Shown one piece after another: positions 17,446 through 25,922 of a DNA stretch of 47,521 bases. Position numbers and translations under genes: made by a program. The notes under the pieces were generated by a model. It searched no databases. It had not been told where the DNA came from and worked only from the letters and a program-made list of their open reading frames with translations. Each line of letters begins with the position of its first letter. Position 1 is the first letter of the stretch. The stretch comes from DATLHO01 sp035539855 (lineage in GTDB: Bacteria; Bacteroidota; Ignavibacteria; OLB7), in contig DATLHO010000107.1 in the NCBI GenBank assembly GCA_035539855.1, forward strand, positions 1 through 47,521, written 5' to 3'.

Positions 17446-17774
17446 AAGGTCAGATGTCAGAAGTCAGATGTCAGGGGGTCAGATGTCAGATGTCAGAAGT
17501 CAAATGTCACAAGGCAAGAGGAGGCGCGGCGATATGGGTTGGTCTGTGCGCCGGGGTCGGTGTCAAAGGTACGAGCGGCGGCATTCTGCGCCAACGCTAC
17601 GAGGCATACGACGCGTGCGCTCCTGAGGAGGACGCGTGCCGTGAGACGTCCACCGCTGCCAATGGACGCCTTCGGCATGTGACATCTAACATCTGACCTC
17701 TAACATCTAACACCCCGAAACAGCAACGCCCCCGCGAAAACGGAGGCGTCTGCTGTTACCGTGTTGAAGTCGTC
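17446..17774. repeat. TCAGATG low-complexity repeats flanking the rplT-pheS gap
   Basis: The 329-base gap between rplT and pheS has no gene. At 17454-17510 the word GTCAGATGTCAG and variants (GAAGTCAGATGTCAG) recur about five times. At 17685-17712 the same words recur in reverse complement (CTAACATCTGACCTCTAACA). The two blocks thus face each other and enclose about 175 bases of ordinary high-GC sequence with no recognisable content. The hairpin at 17719-17757 is listed separately. Confidence 0.75.
17719..17757 (-). terminator. Hairpin terminator downstream of rplT
   Basis: AACAGC (17719-17724) pairs with GCTGTT (17752-17757), and ACGCC (17726-17730) with GGCGT (17745-17749), with a small bulge and a GCGAAAA-type loop. 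It lies 18 bases after the rplT stop on the minus strand and is followed by three Ts in that direction. It may end or attenuate the infC-rpmI-rplT transcript before pheS. Confidence 0.6.
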
Positions 17775-18122
17775 CTAGCTGTTGACGTGCTTGACGATCG
17801 ACGTGAAGACGGCCGGCTCGTTCATCGCGATGTCGGCGAGCACCTTGCGGTTGATGCCGAGGCCCTTCTTGTTGAGTCCGTCGATCAAGCGGCTGTAGGT
17901 CGTGCCGTTGAGACGCGCGGCGGCGTTGATGCGCACGATCCAGAGGCTGCGGAAGTTCCGCTTCTTCAGCCGGCGATCGCGGAACGCATGCGTGAGACCT
18001 TTCTCGACATGGTTCTTTGCGATCGTCCAGACGTTGGAGCGAAGTCCCCAGTAGCCCTTGGCGAGCTGCAGTGTGCGCCGGCGGCGATTGCGCGAGGCGA
18101 CCTTGTTTTTAGCGCGTGGCAT
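17775..18122 (-). CDS. rplT: 50S ribosomal protein L20
   Basis: A 115-residue protein, standard L20 length, with the conserved opening MPRAKNKVASRNRRRRTLQL, then AKGYWGLRSNVWTIAKNHVEKGLTHAFRDRRLKKRNFRSLWIVRIN read in separate conserved pieces, and NAAARLNGTTYSRLIDGL. It binds 23S rRNA early in large-subunit assembly and is often an autogenous repressor of its own operon. Order on the minus strand is infC, rpmI, rplT. A 224-base spacer separates rpmI from rplT, longer than usual, with an AAAGGA ribosome-binding site just before the start. Confidence 0.97.
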   Translation of the reverse strand: MPRAKNKVASRNRRRRTLQLAKGYWGLRSNVWTIAKNHVEKGLTHAFRDRRLKKRNFRSLWIVRINAAARLNGTTYSRLIDGLNKKGLGINRKVLADIAMNEPAVFTSIVKHVNS

Positions 18123-18346
18123 TGGAATCCTTTAACAGATTTTTCGAGAGTTGGTATGCGCAGGCGAGTATCTGTACGGCCGTGGCCGTCGCCCCCTCCC
18201 GTGTGACCGGGATTGCGTGCGCCCGCTGTGAAGGGCACTACGCCATGCGCGTTATCGGGCGCTGGTATCTCAACGATTCGCATGCGCGGCGGCCATGCCG
18301 CGCTCTGTCGTGCGCGTTCGGCGCACGGCGCTTCGCGCGACCGCGC

Positions 18347-18544
18347 TTAGCGCATTCCGAGACAGTGCTTGATGCGCTTCTCGTCGGCGGAGTTGACGAG
18401 CTGGGCCTTGCGCAGCTTGCGCAGACGCTTCGGCGCCTTGCTCGTCAGGATGTGGCTGCGATTGGCGCTCTCACGCTTGAGCTTTCCGGACGCGGTCACC
18501 TTGAACCGCTTGGCCGCGCCCTTGACGGTCTTCATCTTCGGCAT
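18347..18544 (-). CDS. rpmI: 50S ribosomal protein L35
   Basis: A 65-residue protein; the start MPKMKTVKGAAKRFKVTASG at 18544 matches the family, and a four-residue longer frame is unlikely. It continues with KLKRESANRSHILTSKAPKR and ends in KHCLGMR. It is a small, very basic protein of the large subunit. It lies between infC (65 bases upstream) and rplT (224 bases downstream). The 18123-18346 spacer shows some short dyads but no gene. Confidence 0.96.
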   Translation of the reverse strand: MPKMKTVKGAAKRFKVTASGKLKRESANRSHILTSKAPKRLRKLRKAQLVNSADEKRIKHCLGMR

Positions 18545-18609
18545 TAATGACTCCAACGGTAACGGTAGTGGACGTGATCCACGGGTCCTGTATACGACAA
18601 GAAGGAGGA

Positions 18610-19113
18610 TCAGACCTTCTTCTTTTTCTCCGGTGAGACGATCAGGGACATGTTGCGCCCTTCCATCGTGATCCCCTGGTCGACCTTCGCCTCCTCGGCG
18701 AGCGATTCGATGATTCCCGACAGGAGCTCGCGACCGATCTCCTGACGAGTGATCTCGCGTCCCTTGAAGACCACGGTGAACTTCACCTTGTGCCCCTCCT
18801 TGAGGAACTCACGCGCGTGGCGGAGCTTGAAGTCGACGTCGTGGGTGTCGGTACGCGGATGCAGTCGCACCTCCTTGAGCACCTGCGCATGCTGGTGCTT
18901 GCGCTGGGCCTTCTCGTGCTTCTGCTGCTCGTACCGGAACTTTCCGTAGTCGATGATCTTGCAGACCGGCGGGGTCGCCTGCGGTGCGATCTCGACGAGG
19001 TCGAGACTGCGCTCGCGGGCGATGCTCTGAGCCTCGCGCGGCGACATGATCCCAAGCTGCTGTCCCTCCTCGTCGACAACGCGCACCTGGGGGGCGCGAA
19101 TGTCGTCATTCAT
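18610..19113 (-). CDS. infC: Translation initiation factor IF-3
   Basis: A 167-residue factor that keeps 30S subunits free and checks start codons. The chosen start at 19113 gives MNDDIRAPQVRVVDEEGQQL, the usual IF-3 opening. Then come GIMSPREAQSIARERSLDLV, PPVCKIIDYGKFRYEQQKHE, a Lys-rich linker, and the C-terminal domain VKEVRLHP-like KEVRLHPRTDTHD with GHKVKFTVVFKGRE. The codon is ATG rather than the rare AUU used for autoregulation in enterobacteria. A 7-bp hairpin (19120-19140) sits six bases upstream of the start. Confidence 0.96.
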   Translation of the reverse strand: MNDDIRAPQVRVVDEEGQQLGIMSPREAQSIARERSLDLVEIAPQATPPVCKIIDYGKFRYEQQKHEKAQRKHQHAQVLKEVRLHPRTDTHDVDFKLRHAREFLKEGHKVKFTVVFKGREITRQEIGRELLSGIIESLAEEAKVDQGITMEGRNMSLIVSPEKKKKV

Positions 19114-19119
19114 GCGAGG

Positions 19120-19140
19120 ACCCCGCGGTCGCGGCGGGGT
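19120..19140 (-). promoter_or_regulatory. Hairpin in the infC leader
   Basis: ACCCCGC (19120-19126) and GCGGGGT (19134-19140) form a perfect 7-bp stem with a 7-base loop, ending six bases before the infC start on the minus strand. It could hide the ribosome-binding region, and no Shine-Dalgarno sequence is visible otherwise. A regulatory role is inference. Confidence 0.45.
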
Positions 19141-19310
19141 GTTGTGACGATCTCTGAGTATGGCTCTACCTTTCGGTTGTGTTTGAAGAGTCCACCGGAA
19201 AACCAACAAAATTAGAACATCCAGGCATTCCGGCAACGCCAAGAGTTGTCGCAATTTATCGCCATCCAGATCCCGGAGGCGAACGAAATGCGCCGCCGTA
19301 CCTTCGCCCC

Positions 19311-20207
19311 ATGACCCAGCGCCTCGAGCTTGCCGCCCCGGCCAAGATCAACCTCGGCCTCGAGATCCTCCGCCGACGCCCCGACGGCTTCCACGATCTC
19401 AACACCCTCTTCGCGACCCTCGACTTCGGTGACACGATCGTCCTCGAGTCTCAGGGTGATCGCGCGATCACCTGTCACGTCCTCGGAGCCGAGCTCGCGG
19501 CGGACGATTCGAACCTCGCCGTCCGCGCCGCGCGGGCTCTGCAGAGGCAATTCGCGGACGCCGGAGGGCTCGCCATCACGATCGACAAGCGAATTCCGAT
19601 GGGCGCGGGTCTCGGAGGCGGCAGCAGCGATGCGGCGGCGGTGCTCATGGGAGCACCTCTGGTCTGGGGGATCGACGTCGGGGCTCCCCTTCTGCGCGGG
19701 CTCGCTCTGGCGCTCGGCAGCGACGTTCCCTTCTTCCTGATGGGCGGCGTGGCGCTCGCAGGGTCGCGCGGCGAGCGACTCGAGCGGGTCGACATCGACC
19801 TGCCGTGGCATGTTCTCCTGGTCAATCCGGGCATCCACGTCGCGACGCCGGCCGCGTTCGCGTCGGTCGGCCGGACTGGCGAGCGGACTGCGAGCGATCT
19901 CAGGGCGGCGCTCAGCGCCGGCCTGGCCGATCGGACGACGCTGCGTGCGGGTCTCGTGAACGACTTCGAGGAGGCGGTCGTCGCCATGTACCCCGAGCTG
20001 GGGCACATCAAGCGCCATCTGTACGAGGCGGGAGCGTTCTTCGCGCTGATGTCCGGCAGCGGCTCGACGATGTTCGGGCTCTTCGAGACGCGAGAGGACG
20101 CCGAGCGGGCGGGCACGCACTTCGCGCGCTACTGGACGAAGGTCGCGGCCTTCGGCGCCGCTCACTCCTCCGCGAGCATCGCCTCGAGCATCGATCGCTC
20201 CGAGTAG
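19311..20207 (+). CDS. ispE: 4-diphosphocytidyl-2-C-methyl-D-erythritol kinase IspE
   Basis: A 298-residue GHMP kinase of the MEP isoprenoid pathway; it phosphorylates CDP-ME with ATP. The chosen ATG at 19311 gives MTQRLELAAPAKINLGLEIL, the usual opening with the substrate-binding AKINL. The ATP loop is RIPMGAGLGGGSSDAA, followed by LALALGSDVPFFL and the C-terminal motif ALMSGSGSTMFGLF. Its last 46 bases overlap, tail to tail, the end of the L,D-transpeptidase gene on the other strand. A TACCTTTC box at 19165-19172 may be a -7 element. Confidence 0.95.
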   Translation: MTQRLELAAPAKINLGLEILRRRPDGFHDLNTLFATLDFGDTIVLESQGDRAITCHVLGAELAADDSNLAVRAARALQRQFADAGGLAITIDKRIPMGAGLGGGSSDAAAVLMGAPLVWGIDVGAPLLRGLALALGSDVPFFLMGGVALAGSRGERLERVDIDLPWHVLLVNPGIHVATPAAFASVGRTGERTASDLRAALSAGLADRTTLRAGLVNDFEEAVVAMYPELGHIKRHLYEAGAFFALMSGSGSTMFGLFETREDAERAGTHFARYWTKVAAFGAAHSSASIASSIDRSE

Positions 20208-21019
20208 CGCGCCTCGCGGGGGGCGCGCAGCCGGCCGGTGCGTGGCGCGATCGCCGGCTGCGGAAGCGTGATCAACGGCAGCGTCCGGTTCGCGGCGTGC
20301 AGGCGATCGACGCGGCCGACGGCGATGCGGCCGCCGAAGGGGCGGCCCGGGCGGATCGCCACCGGCTTCGCCAGCGACGTGTCGGCGGCGCGATGCTCGA
20401 GCACCGCCGTCATGCGCGCCTCGAGCAGCTGCTGATTCACACCATCCATGATGATCAGATCCCCTCGTGTCGTGTCGCCGAAGCGGACGATCCGCGCCGG
20501 CGACCCGCTGTGCACCCAGACGACGGTGCCGCGCGGCGCGCTCGGGAAGATCTTCGCGCCGGTCTCGTTCGCGATCCGCACGCATCCGTGCGACGACACG
20601 CGCCGGCCGAGGTACCGATAGTACGAGCGGCCCTGGAGCCCGTGGAAGCCGATCCCGCCATCGAAGGGCATCCAGTAGTTGAGGTACACCTGGAACTGCT
20701 GCGACATGTGCTTGCGTGCCTTCCACTGGATCGCATAGATGCCTTCACGGGTCGCGATGCCGTCCTTGATCCGCGGATCGCCCGTGGAGCAACTGTAGCG
20801 CGCGACGCGGCCCGAGCGGAAGTGCTGGTAGATCATCTGCTCGTTGAGCCGGACTTCGAGGAACGTCGAGTCGAGCACGAGCACGGTGTCGCGCAGCAGT
20901 CCGAACGACGGCTCGTAGCGGGCCGGGAGCACCGTCGCGGTCTGCTGCGCCGTCGCCGCCACGGCGACGACGAACAGCAGGCTTACCGTCAGCGGAAGCA
21001 TCGGAAGGCGCAGGTTCAT
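20162..21019 (-). CDS. Secreted L,D-transpeptidase (YkuD family)
   Basis: A 285-residue exported protein with a signal peptide (MNLRLPMLPLTVSLLFVVAVAATAQ). The catalytic YkuD domain (about 50-180) shows the family order: ISCSTG-like YSCSTGDPRIKDG, YAIQWKARKH, IGFHGLQG (H126) and SSHGCVRI (H144, C146, R148). C146 is the expected nucleophile. The domain makes 3-3 cross-links in peptidoglycan or joins proteins to it. After the catalytic part, about 100 residues without recognised motifs follow, with a conserved-looking VVWVHSGSPARI segment. The 3' end overlaps ispE by 46 bases in the opposite orientation. Confidence 0.9.
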   Translation of the reverse strand: MNLRLPMLPLTVSLLFVVAVAATAQQTATVLPARYEPSFGLLRDTVLVLDSTFLEVRLNEQMIYQHFRSGRVARYSCSTGDPRIKDGIATREGIYAIQWKARKHMSQQFQVYLNYWMPFDGGIGFHGLQGRSYYRYLGRRVSSHGCVRIANETGAKIFPSAPRGTVVWVHSGSPARIVRFGDTTRGDLIIMDGVNQQLLEARMTAVLEHRAADTSLAKPVAIRPGRPFGGRIAVGRVDRLHAANRTLPLITLPQPAIAPRTGRLRAPREARYSERSMLEAMLAEE

Positions 21020-21702
21020 GGAGCTTCGGGGTAGGACAAAGAGTTACGTCGAACGGCGGGTGCGCATGCCCGGAGGGACCACTAGCGCGCAAGCTCATGC
21101 GTCATTTCAAGAGTCCGCTCGAGCCGCAGGCTGTAACCACGCCGGGAACCGGGGGTAGTTACGGATGGGCAGACGGTCCGGCAGGACCGAGTCGAACGGG
21201 CACACATCAGCGGCGCAAGCGAGGGGGGAGACGATCTCCCGTCGCGCATAGTTTTCGAAGCCCGCAGACCGGTTCCACCGCAGCCTTCCACGGCGTTCAT
21301 GCCTCCCCGTCGGCCCCTTCCGGCAACCCGATTCAGCGGGCACCGTGAATGGCGTACGTGCACGGAGCGTGACGACACGTCACGAACGAGGGTCGGTCGG
21401 TGCTGTCATCGCCTCGTCACCATTTGAGTATTAAACTTCTCCCCTCTTGACTTGCTCTTTGGATTACAGCGGTGTAAGTATTTGGTGTGACAAGGATCTG
21501 GCCCGCATGAGGAGCAGCGGGAGAGCGATTCGAAGGATGAAATGCCGGCGCCTCCGGCTGGCACGCAATTGGAAACATCCCTCCCCGAAGACGGTTGAAA
21601 AGTGAAAGGCGAAGCGGACTGAGGGAGACGACCTCGAGCAGCCGTGTCCAGGCGCGAGGTGTCATGCGAATCAGGAACAGAGCAGATGTGAGGTAGGTCG
21701 CC
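21020..21702. other. Gene-poor gap of 683 bases
   Basis: No convincing gene on either strand; the open frames here lack a start context, family resemblance and normal third-position GC. GC drops noticeably around 21420-21520. A perfect dyad CGTGACG-ACA-CGTCACG occupies 21368-21384 and looks like an operator site. A weak TTGACT box near 21448 is followed by an A/T-rich stretch. Both the L,D-transpeptidase and the downstream SRPBCC gene could take promoters from this gap. Confidence 0.5.
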
Positions 21703-22284
21703 ATGCAGTACACATACAAGTATCCGAACAGGCTCCAGAGCATCAGCGGCCGTCGCTACGGTCGGATCAGCGTTGCGGAGGACCATCTGTCCCAGACGCA
21801 CGAGGAGCTGATGAGCCGTTTGGGTGCGCCGGACAAGACCATCGCCGTTCAGGTCGAGGTCAATGCGACGAAGGAGAAGGTTTGGGAGATCGCCGCAGGG
21901 TCGATTTCGAGATTCTTCTCGCACCATCCGGTGTTCGCCGGTCTGACGCAGTTGAATTCACTCGGCTCCGACGAGGGTGGCCGCTTCATCGTCCATCGGG
22001 CGATCAACGGCTGCATCTTCGATCGCATCGGTGAGATTCTCGTGAGCATGCCGTTGTCGCAGTACACGGTGAGCGACGTCGAGATCGCCGACACCAGCGT
22101 CAGCGGATTTTTCCCGTCGCTGTACACGATGCGGCTCGAGGATCACCCGGAGGATTCGAGCAAGACGATCGTACTGCTCACCTACACGATGCTCGGCGTC
22201 GCGCACCCGTGGGCCCTCGGCGTCCTGGCGTATCAGGCGAACAGCATCAAGTATCACGCGGAGCAGGGAGACTCGGAGCAGTAA
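21703..22284 (+). CDS. SRPBCC (START/Bet v1-like) family protein
   Basis: A 193-residue protein. The part from residue ~43 (KTIAVQVEVNATKEKVWEIAAGSISRF) has the typical SRPBCC opening: strand, NATKEKVWE, then SRFFSHHPVF. Later strands (GRFIVHRAINGCIFDRIGEIL, TMRLEDHPEDSSKTIVLLTY) and the final long helix (HPWALGVLAYQANSIKYHAE) complete a hydrophobic-cavity fold used to bind lipids or polyketide-like ligands. The ATG at 21703 has GAGGT eight bases upstream and its first 34 codons are GC3-rich, so I keep it; ATG at 21811 (after GAGGAG) is an alternative that would give 157 residues. Function unknown. Confidence 0.65.
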   Translation: MQYTYKYPNRLQSISGRRYGRISVAEDHLSQTHEELMSRLGAPDKTIAVQVEVNATKEKVWEIAAGSISRFFSHHPVFAGLTQLNSLGSDEGGRFIVHRAINGCIFDRIGEILVSMPLSQYTVSDVEIADTSVSGFFPSLYTMRLEDHPEDSSKTIVLLTYTMLGVAHPWALGVLAYQANSIKYHAEQGDSEQ

Positions 22285-22323
22285 CGACTGCTACGCTCAC
22301 TGCCACGCGACGGAGCACAGCGC

Positions 22324-22353
22324 ACGGCCCGTCCCGATTCCGGGGCGGGCCGT
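22324..22353. terminator. Bidirectional hairpin between convergent genes
   Basis: A 13-bp stem (one G-U pair) at 22324-22336 and 22341-22353 with loop ATTC, lying 39 bases after the SRPBCC stop and 34 bases beyond the end of the convergent WD40-T9SS gene. The T-tract is weak on both strands. Confidence 0.6.
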
Positions 22354-22387
22354 TGCCGTTGAAGGCGTGATCGGAGACGCAAGGAGG

Positions 22388-24547
22388 CTACAGTGGGAAC
22401 GGCCGGATTACGGCGACACCGGTGAGGCGATCTCGAGCGACGATGAAGTACAGTCCCGCAGGCGGCGCGTCGACAAAGAAACTACGTCGCTCAGTGACCG
22501 TCCCGAGATGCGATGCTTCGCCGCGCGCGTTGTAGAGAATCAGGTCGATCGCGTGATTGGTCGCCGGCTCAACCCGAACGTCGATCAGTCCTTCGCCCGC
22601 ACGGAGCACGGTGAGCACGGCCGGTTCTGCCACCGATGACCCGGGCAACGCGACGCCGCTGTACGGAGCACCAACGATCGCCGCCGAGATGACGACGGAC
22701 ACGGGGCTGCCGACGTCGTCGAAACTGGCATGCACTTCATGCCGGTAGAGGCCGTTGCCACTGTCCGCGACGAAGCGCATCGCGATCGTCAGTGAATCAC
22801 CCGGCGCAAGCGTCTTGGTCCCGAGACCGGACGAATACGAGATCAGGGACGTGTTGCTCTTGATGAGCGCGACCGTCACCTCATGGGAAATCGAGTCGAT
22901 GTTGCGAACGAACGTCACTACCGTGTCGCGCTTCTCCTTCCAGGGGACCTGGCCAAAACCGAACTCGAAGATGTCGCGGACAACCGGCCTCCGAGCGGCG
23001 ATAGCGGTCGCCGTCCGGGTGGTGGTGATTCCATCCGCGATCGCGGTGGCCGCGCATTGATGGAATCCGGAACGGATCGGGCGGAAGTGGATCTCGACGT
23101 CGGACCGCCCGGGACGAATCATCTTCGGAGGCGCCGTGAACATCGTGAATGACGTCGAATCGGGGCCGCCGAGCCACATGGAATCGAGCGGGATGTCGAT
23201 TGACTCGCGGCTGGTGAAGCCGAATCCTCCAGTCATCAGTCCCCCGACCAGAACCCGGCCGAACGAGCTGTCGCTGAACGATACTTCAATTCGAGCAGGC
23301 TCTCGCTGCCACCGTGGGCCGATGACGGTGTCGAGTCGCTCTTCGAGTCGGAACACGCGGATCGTTCCATTCGGATCGATGGCGGCCACGTGCGTGTCGT
23401 CCGGTGAAAGCGCTACGGCGCGCCACGCCGCTGCGGCTCCCCAGGCTCCGAGCTGCTCACCGCTATGACTGTCCCAGAGCGTGATATCACCCCGAGTGAG
23501 CGTCGGGGTGGCGATGCGGGAGCCATCGGCTGAGAACGATGCGTCCAAGGCGCCGGCTCCAGGAGCATTGAACAAATACCGCCCGCTCGCAAGCTCCCAG
23601 ACGCTGAGTGTGCCGTTTCCGGTCGCTGCGGCGATGAGCGCGCCGTCCGGGCTGAACTCGACGCCGTAGATCAGCCGCGCCCAGTGCGGGTAGAAGCCGC
23701 GCAGCAGCCGACCGGACTCGACCGACCACAGGAGTACCCCTGCACCGTCGATGCTTGCGGCAAGGCGTCCGTCGGGGCTGAGTACGAGTTCGGCGGGCAC
23801 GCGCAGCGAGTCTCCAAGAACCGCAACGACGCTGGTGTCGGCGCGGCGAAGGACGCGGTTACGCACGGCGAGAAGACTGCCGTCGGCCGACATGTCGACA
23901 ATCGCCGCAGTGTCCGACCAGAGGCGCGCGCCCGTCGTCATATCGAACAACGCGCTTACACGGCGGGGCCAGACCGCAGCGCTCGCCAGGAGCATAAGGC
24001 CGTCGGCCGAGAACCGCACGCGCGTGTACTGAGCGTTGCCCGAGTCTGCCAGGGCGAACGTGCGAACGGCGCTGCGGCTCGCCACATCCCAGACGCGCAC
24101 CGACCCGTCGCACGCGACCACGGCAACGAGGGTCCCATCGGGTGAGTAGGTGATATCGCTGAAGCCATACCAGCACAACCCGGTTGGGCCTAGCTGGATC
24201 CAGCTCGTGTCCTGCCGTGTGCGGATCGCCTGCAGCTCGTATGTGCCCGGGCTCAGAGGATGCGCTGCGACGAAGACCGACGAGTCCTTGACGAAGTGCC
24301 GAAGCGGCATCCACCCGCCGCCGTCGCGTCGCATTTCGATCCGTACGAGGTGATTCTCGACGTTGCCGCTCCAACCGATCGGAATGCTGTCGGAAGGGTA
24401 AAACGAGGACCCGGCGACCGGCGCCGTCAAATGGAACGTCGTCTGTGCCGCAAGCGGTGATGATGCGGCGGCCATGGCCATAGCCGCCGCCAGGACGGGG
24501 AATCGACCCAACGAGAGTCGGAGGCGAGATGCTGGGGGAACGCGCAT
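22388..24547 (-). CDS. Large secreted WD40 protein with T9SS-like C-terminal domain
   Basis: A 719-residue protein; the start at 24547 gives the signal peptide ending ASSPLAA (about residue 34), while the longer frame adds 45 unlikely residues. Order: an Ig-like N-terminal domain (FHLTAPVAGSSFYPSDSIPI), WD40 blades from ~120 to ~430 (YSPDGTLVAVVACDGSVRVW, FSPDGALIAAATGNGTLSVW, SPDDTHVAAIDPNGTIRVF), two beta-sandwich repeats of the choice-of-anchor/HYDIN kind (RPGRSDVEIHFRPIRSG, LAPGDSLTIAMRFVADSG), and a final ~70 residues resembling a T9SS sorting domain (LILYNARGE, APPAGLYFIVARDRLTG). Lower GC3 than neighbours in places. A TAGCTTTG box (24620-24627, complement) may be its -7 element. A surface structural role is inference. 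Confidence 0.8.
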   Translation of the reverse strand: MRVPPASRLRLSLGRFPVLAAAMAMAAASSPLAAQTTFHLTAPVAGSSFYPSDSIPIGWSGNVENHLVRIEMRRDGGGWMPLRHFVKDSSVFVAAHPLSPGTYELQAIRTRQDTSWIQLGPTGLCWYGFSDITYSPDGTLVAVVACDGSVRVWDVASRSAVRTFALADSGNAQYTRVRFSADGLMLLASAAVWPRRVSALFDMTTGARLWSDTAAIVDMSADGSLLAVRNRVLRRADTSVVAVLGDSLRVPAELVLSPDGRLAASIDGAGVLLWSVESGRLLRGFYPHWARLIYGVEFSPDGALIAAATGNGTLSVWELASGRYLFNAPGAGALDASFSADGSRIATPTLTRGDITLWDSHSGEQLGAWGAAAAWRAVALSPDDTHVAAIDPNGTIRVFRLEERLDTVIGPRWQREPARIEVSFSDSSFGRVLVGGLMTGGFGFTSRESIDIPLDSMWLGGPDSTSFTMFTAPPKMIRPGRSDVEIHFRPIRSGFHQCAATAIADGITTTRTATAIAARRPVVRDIFEFGFGQVPWKEKRDTVVTFVRNIDSISHEVTVALIKSNTSLISYSSGLGTKTLAPGDSLTIAMRFVADSGNGLYRHEVHASFDDVGSPVSVVISAAIVGAPYSGVALPGSSVAEPAVLTVLRAGEGLIDVRVEPATNHAIDLILYNARGEASHLGTVTERRSFFVDAPPAGLYFIVARDRLTGVAVIRPFPL

Positions 24548-24797
24548 GGGGTAACTCCGGCAGTGCACGTACTTGAAGCCGGGCGGGGGACCGTATCGGC
24601 CTGTGCGGCCCGGCGCATTCAAAGCTACGCTTTGTTCGTATGCGCGGTCGCGCCGACATCGGCGCCGCTCACCGATCGTCAAATCATCCTCCGGCCCGCG
24701 TTGCGTATGTTAGGGGGATTGCCCGTTCACGGCCGGCGACATCCGACGGTCGTGGAGCGTTCTCTCCCCAGGTCAACACGACTCCGCCGAACCACAT

Positions 24798-25919
24798 ATG
24801 AGCCTCTTCAACAACACCCCCGCAGCGATCACCGAGGAGCTGGTACGCACCGCTCTGTCGACGATCAACGATCCGGACCTGCGCCGCGACATCGTCACGC
24901 TCGGCTTCGTCAAGAGCATCGTGATCGACGGGACGAGCGTCGCCGTGTCGATCCAGCTGACGACGCCGGCCTGTCCGGTGAAGGACCAGATGCAGGCCGA
25001 GGCCGAGAACGCGCTGCGCGCGATCGGCGCGACCGACGTGAAGGTCGAGATGACCTCGAACGTCGTCGCCGGCCCGGGCCAGCGTCACAACGCGATGCTG
25101 CCCGGCGTGCGCAACACGATCGCGGTTGCTTCGGGCAAGGGCGGTGTCGGCAAGTCGAGCGTCGCGGTCAACCTCGCGGTCTCGCTCGCGCAGGAGGGCA
25201 GCCGCGTCGGACTGATCGACGCCGACATCTACGGACCGTCGGCGCCGCTGATGTTCGGACTCGACGGGCAGCGGCCGCGGCTCTTCGAGAACGAGAAGGG
25301 TGAGCGCAAGTTCGAGCCCCTCGTTGCCTACGGCGTGAAGGTGATGTCGATCGGATTCCTGATCGATCCGGACCAGGCCGTGATCTGGCGCGGGCCGATG
25401 GCGTCCGGGGCGCTCAAGCAGTTCATCACCGACGTCGACTGGGGCGAGCTCGACTACCTGATCTTCGACATGCCGCCGGGCACCGGCGACATCCAGTTGA
25501 CGCTGACGCAGAGCCTGCCGCTGACCGGCGCGGTGATCGTCACGACGCCGCAGGACATCGCCCTGGCGGATGCGCGCAAGGGACTCAAGATGTTCGAGCG
25601 CGTCAACGTCCCGCTGCTCGGCATCATCGAGAACATGAGCTTCTTCATCGCGCCGGACACTGGCAAGCGCTACGACATCTTCTCGAGCGGCGGCGGCGAG
25701 AAGGCGGCCGCCGAGCTCGGCGTGCCGTTCCTCGGCGCGATTCCGCTGTTGATCGGCATCCGCGAGGGAAGCGACGAGGGCGTCCCGTTCGTCATCCGCG
25801 ACGCCGAGAGCGAGCCGGCCGAGCACATCCGCCGGATCGCACGCGACCTGGCCGCGCAGGTCTCGATCCACAACTTCGACAAGGCCGAGCCGATGACGAT
25901 CACACTCGGAGCGAGCTAG
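24798..25919 (+). CDS. Mrp/ApbC family Fe-S carrier ATPase
   Basis: A 373-residue protein with an N-terminal MIP18/DUF59 domain (1-95; LSTINDPDLRRDIVTLGFVK, TTPACPVKDQM with C59) and a C-terminal P-loop ATPase with the deviant Walker A GKGGVGKS (113-120), DADIYGPS and DMPPGTGD. The family delivers Fe-S clusters to apo-proteins. Where most members have ENMSxFxCPxC, this protein reads ENMSFFIAPDT (279-289): both cluster-bridging cysteines are replaced. The next gene, a NifU-like protein, starts four bases later with a GTG codon, so the two may work together. Confidence 0.9.
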   Translation: MSLFNNTPAAITEELVRTALSTINDPDLRRDIVTLGFVKSIVIDGTSVAVSIQLTTPACPVKDQMQAEAENALRAIGATDVKVEMTSNVVAGPGQRHNAMLPGVRNTIAVASGKGGVGKSSVAVNLAVSLAQEGSRVGLIDADIYGPSAPLMFGLDGQRPRLFENEKGERKFEPLVAYGVKVMSIGFLIDPDQAVIWRGPMASGALKQFITDVDWGELDYLIFDMPPGTGDIQLTLTQSLPLTGAVIVTTPQDIALADARKGLKMFERVNVPLLGIIENMSFFIAPDTGKRYDIFSSGGGEKAAAELGVPFLGAIPLLIGIREGSDEGVPFVIRDAESEPAEHIRRIARDLAAQVSIHNFDKAEPMTITLGAS

Positions 25920-25922
25920 CAG

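Noticed and set aside
21417..21743. A 108-codon minus-strand frame with a hydrophobic start in the gene-poor gap
   Set aside because: It overlaps the start of the SRPBCC gene, has mixed composition, no ribosome-binding site and no recognisable domain.
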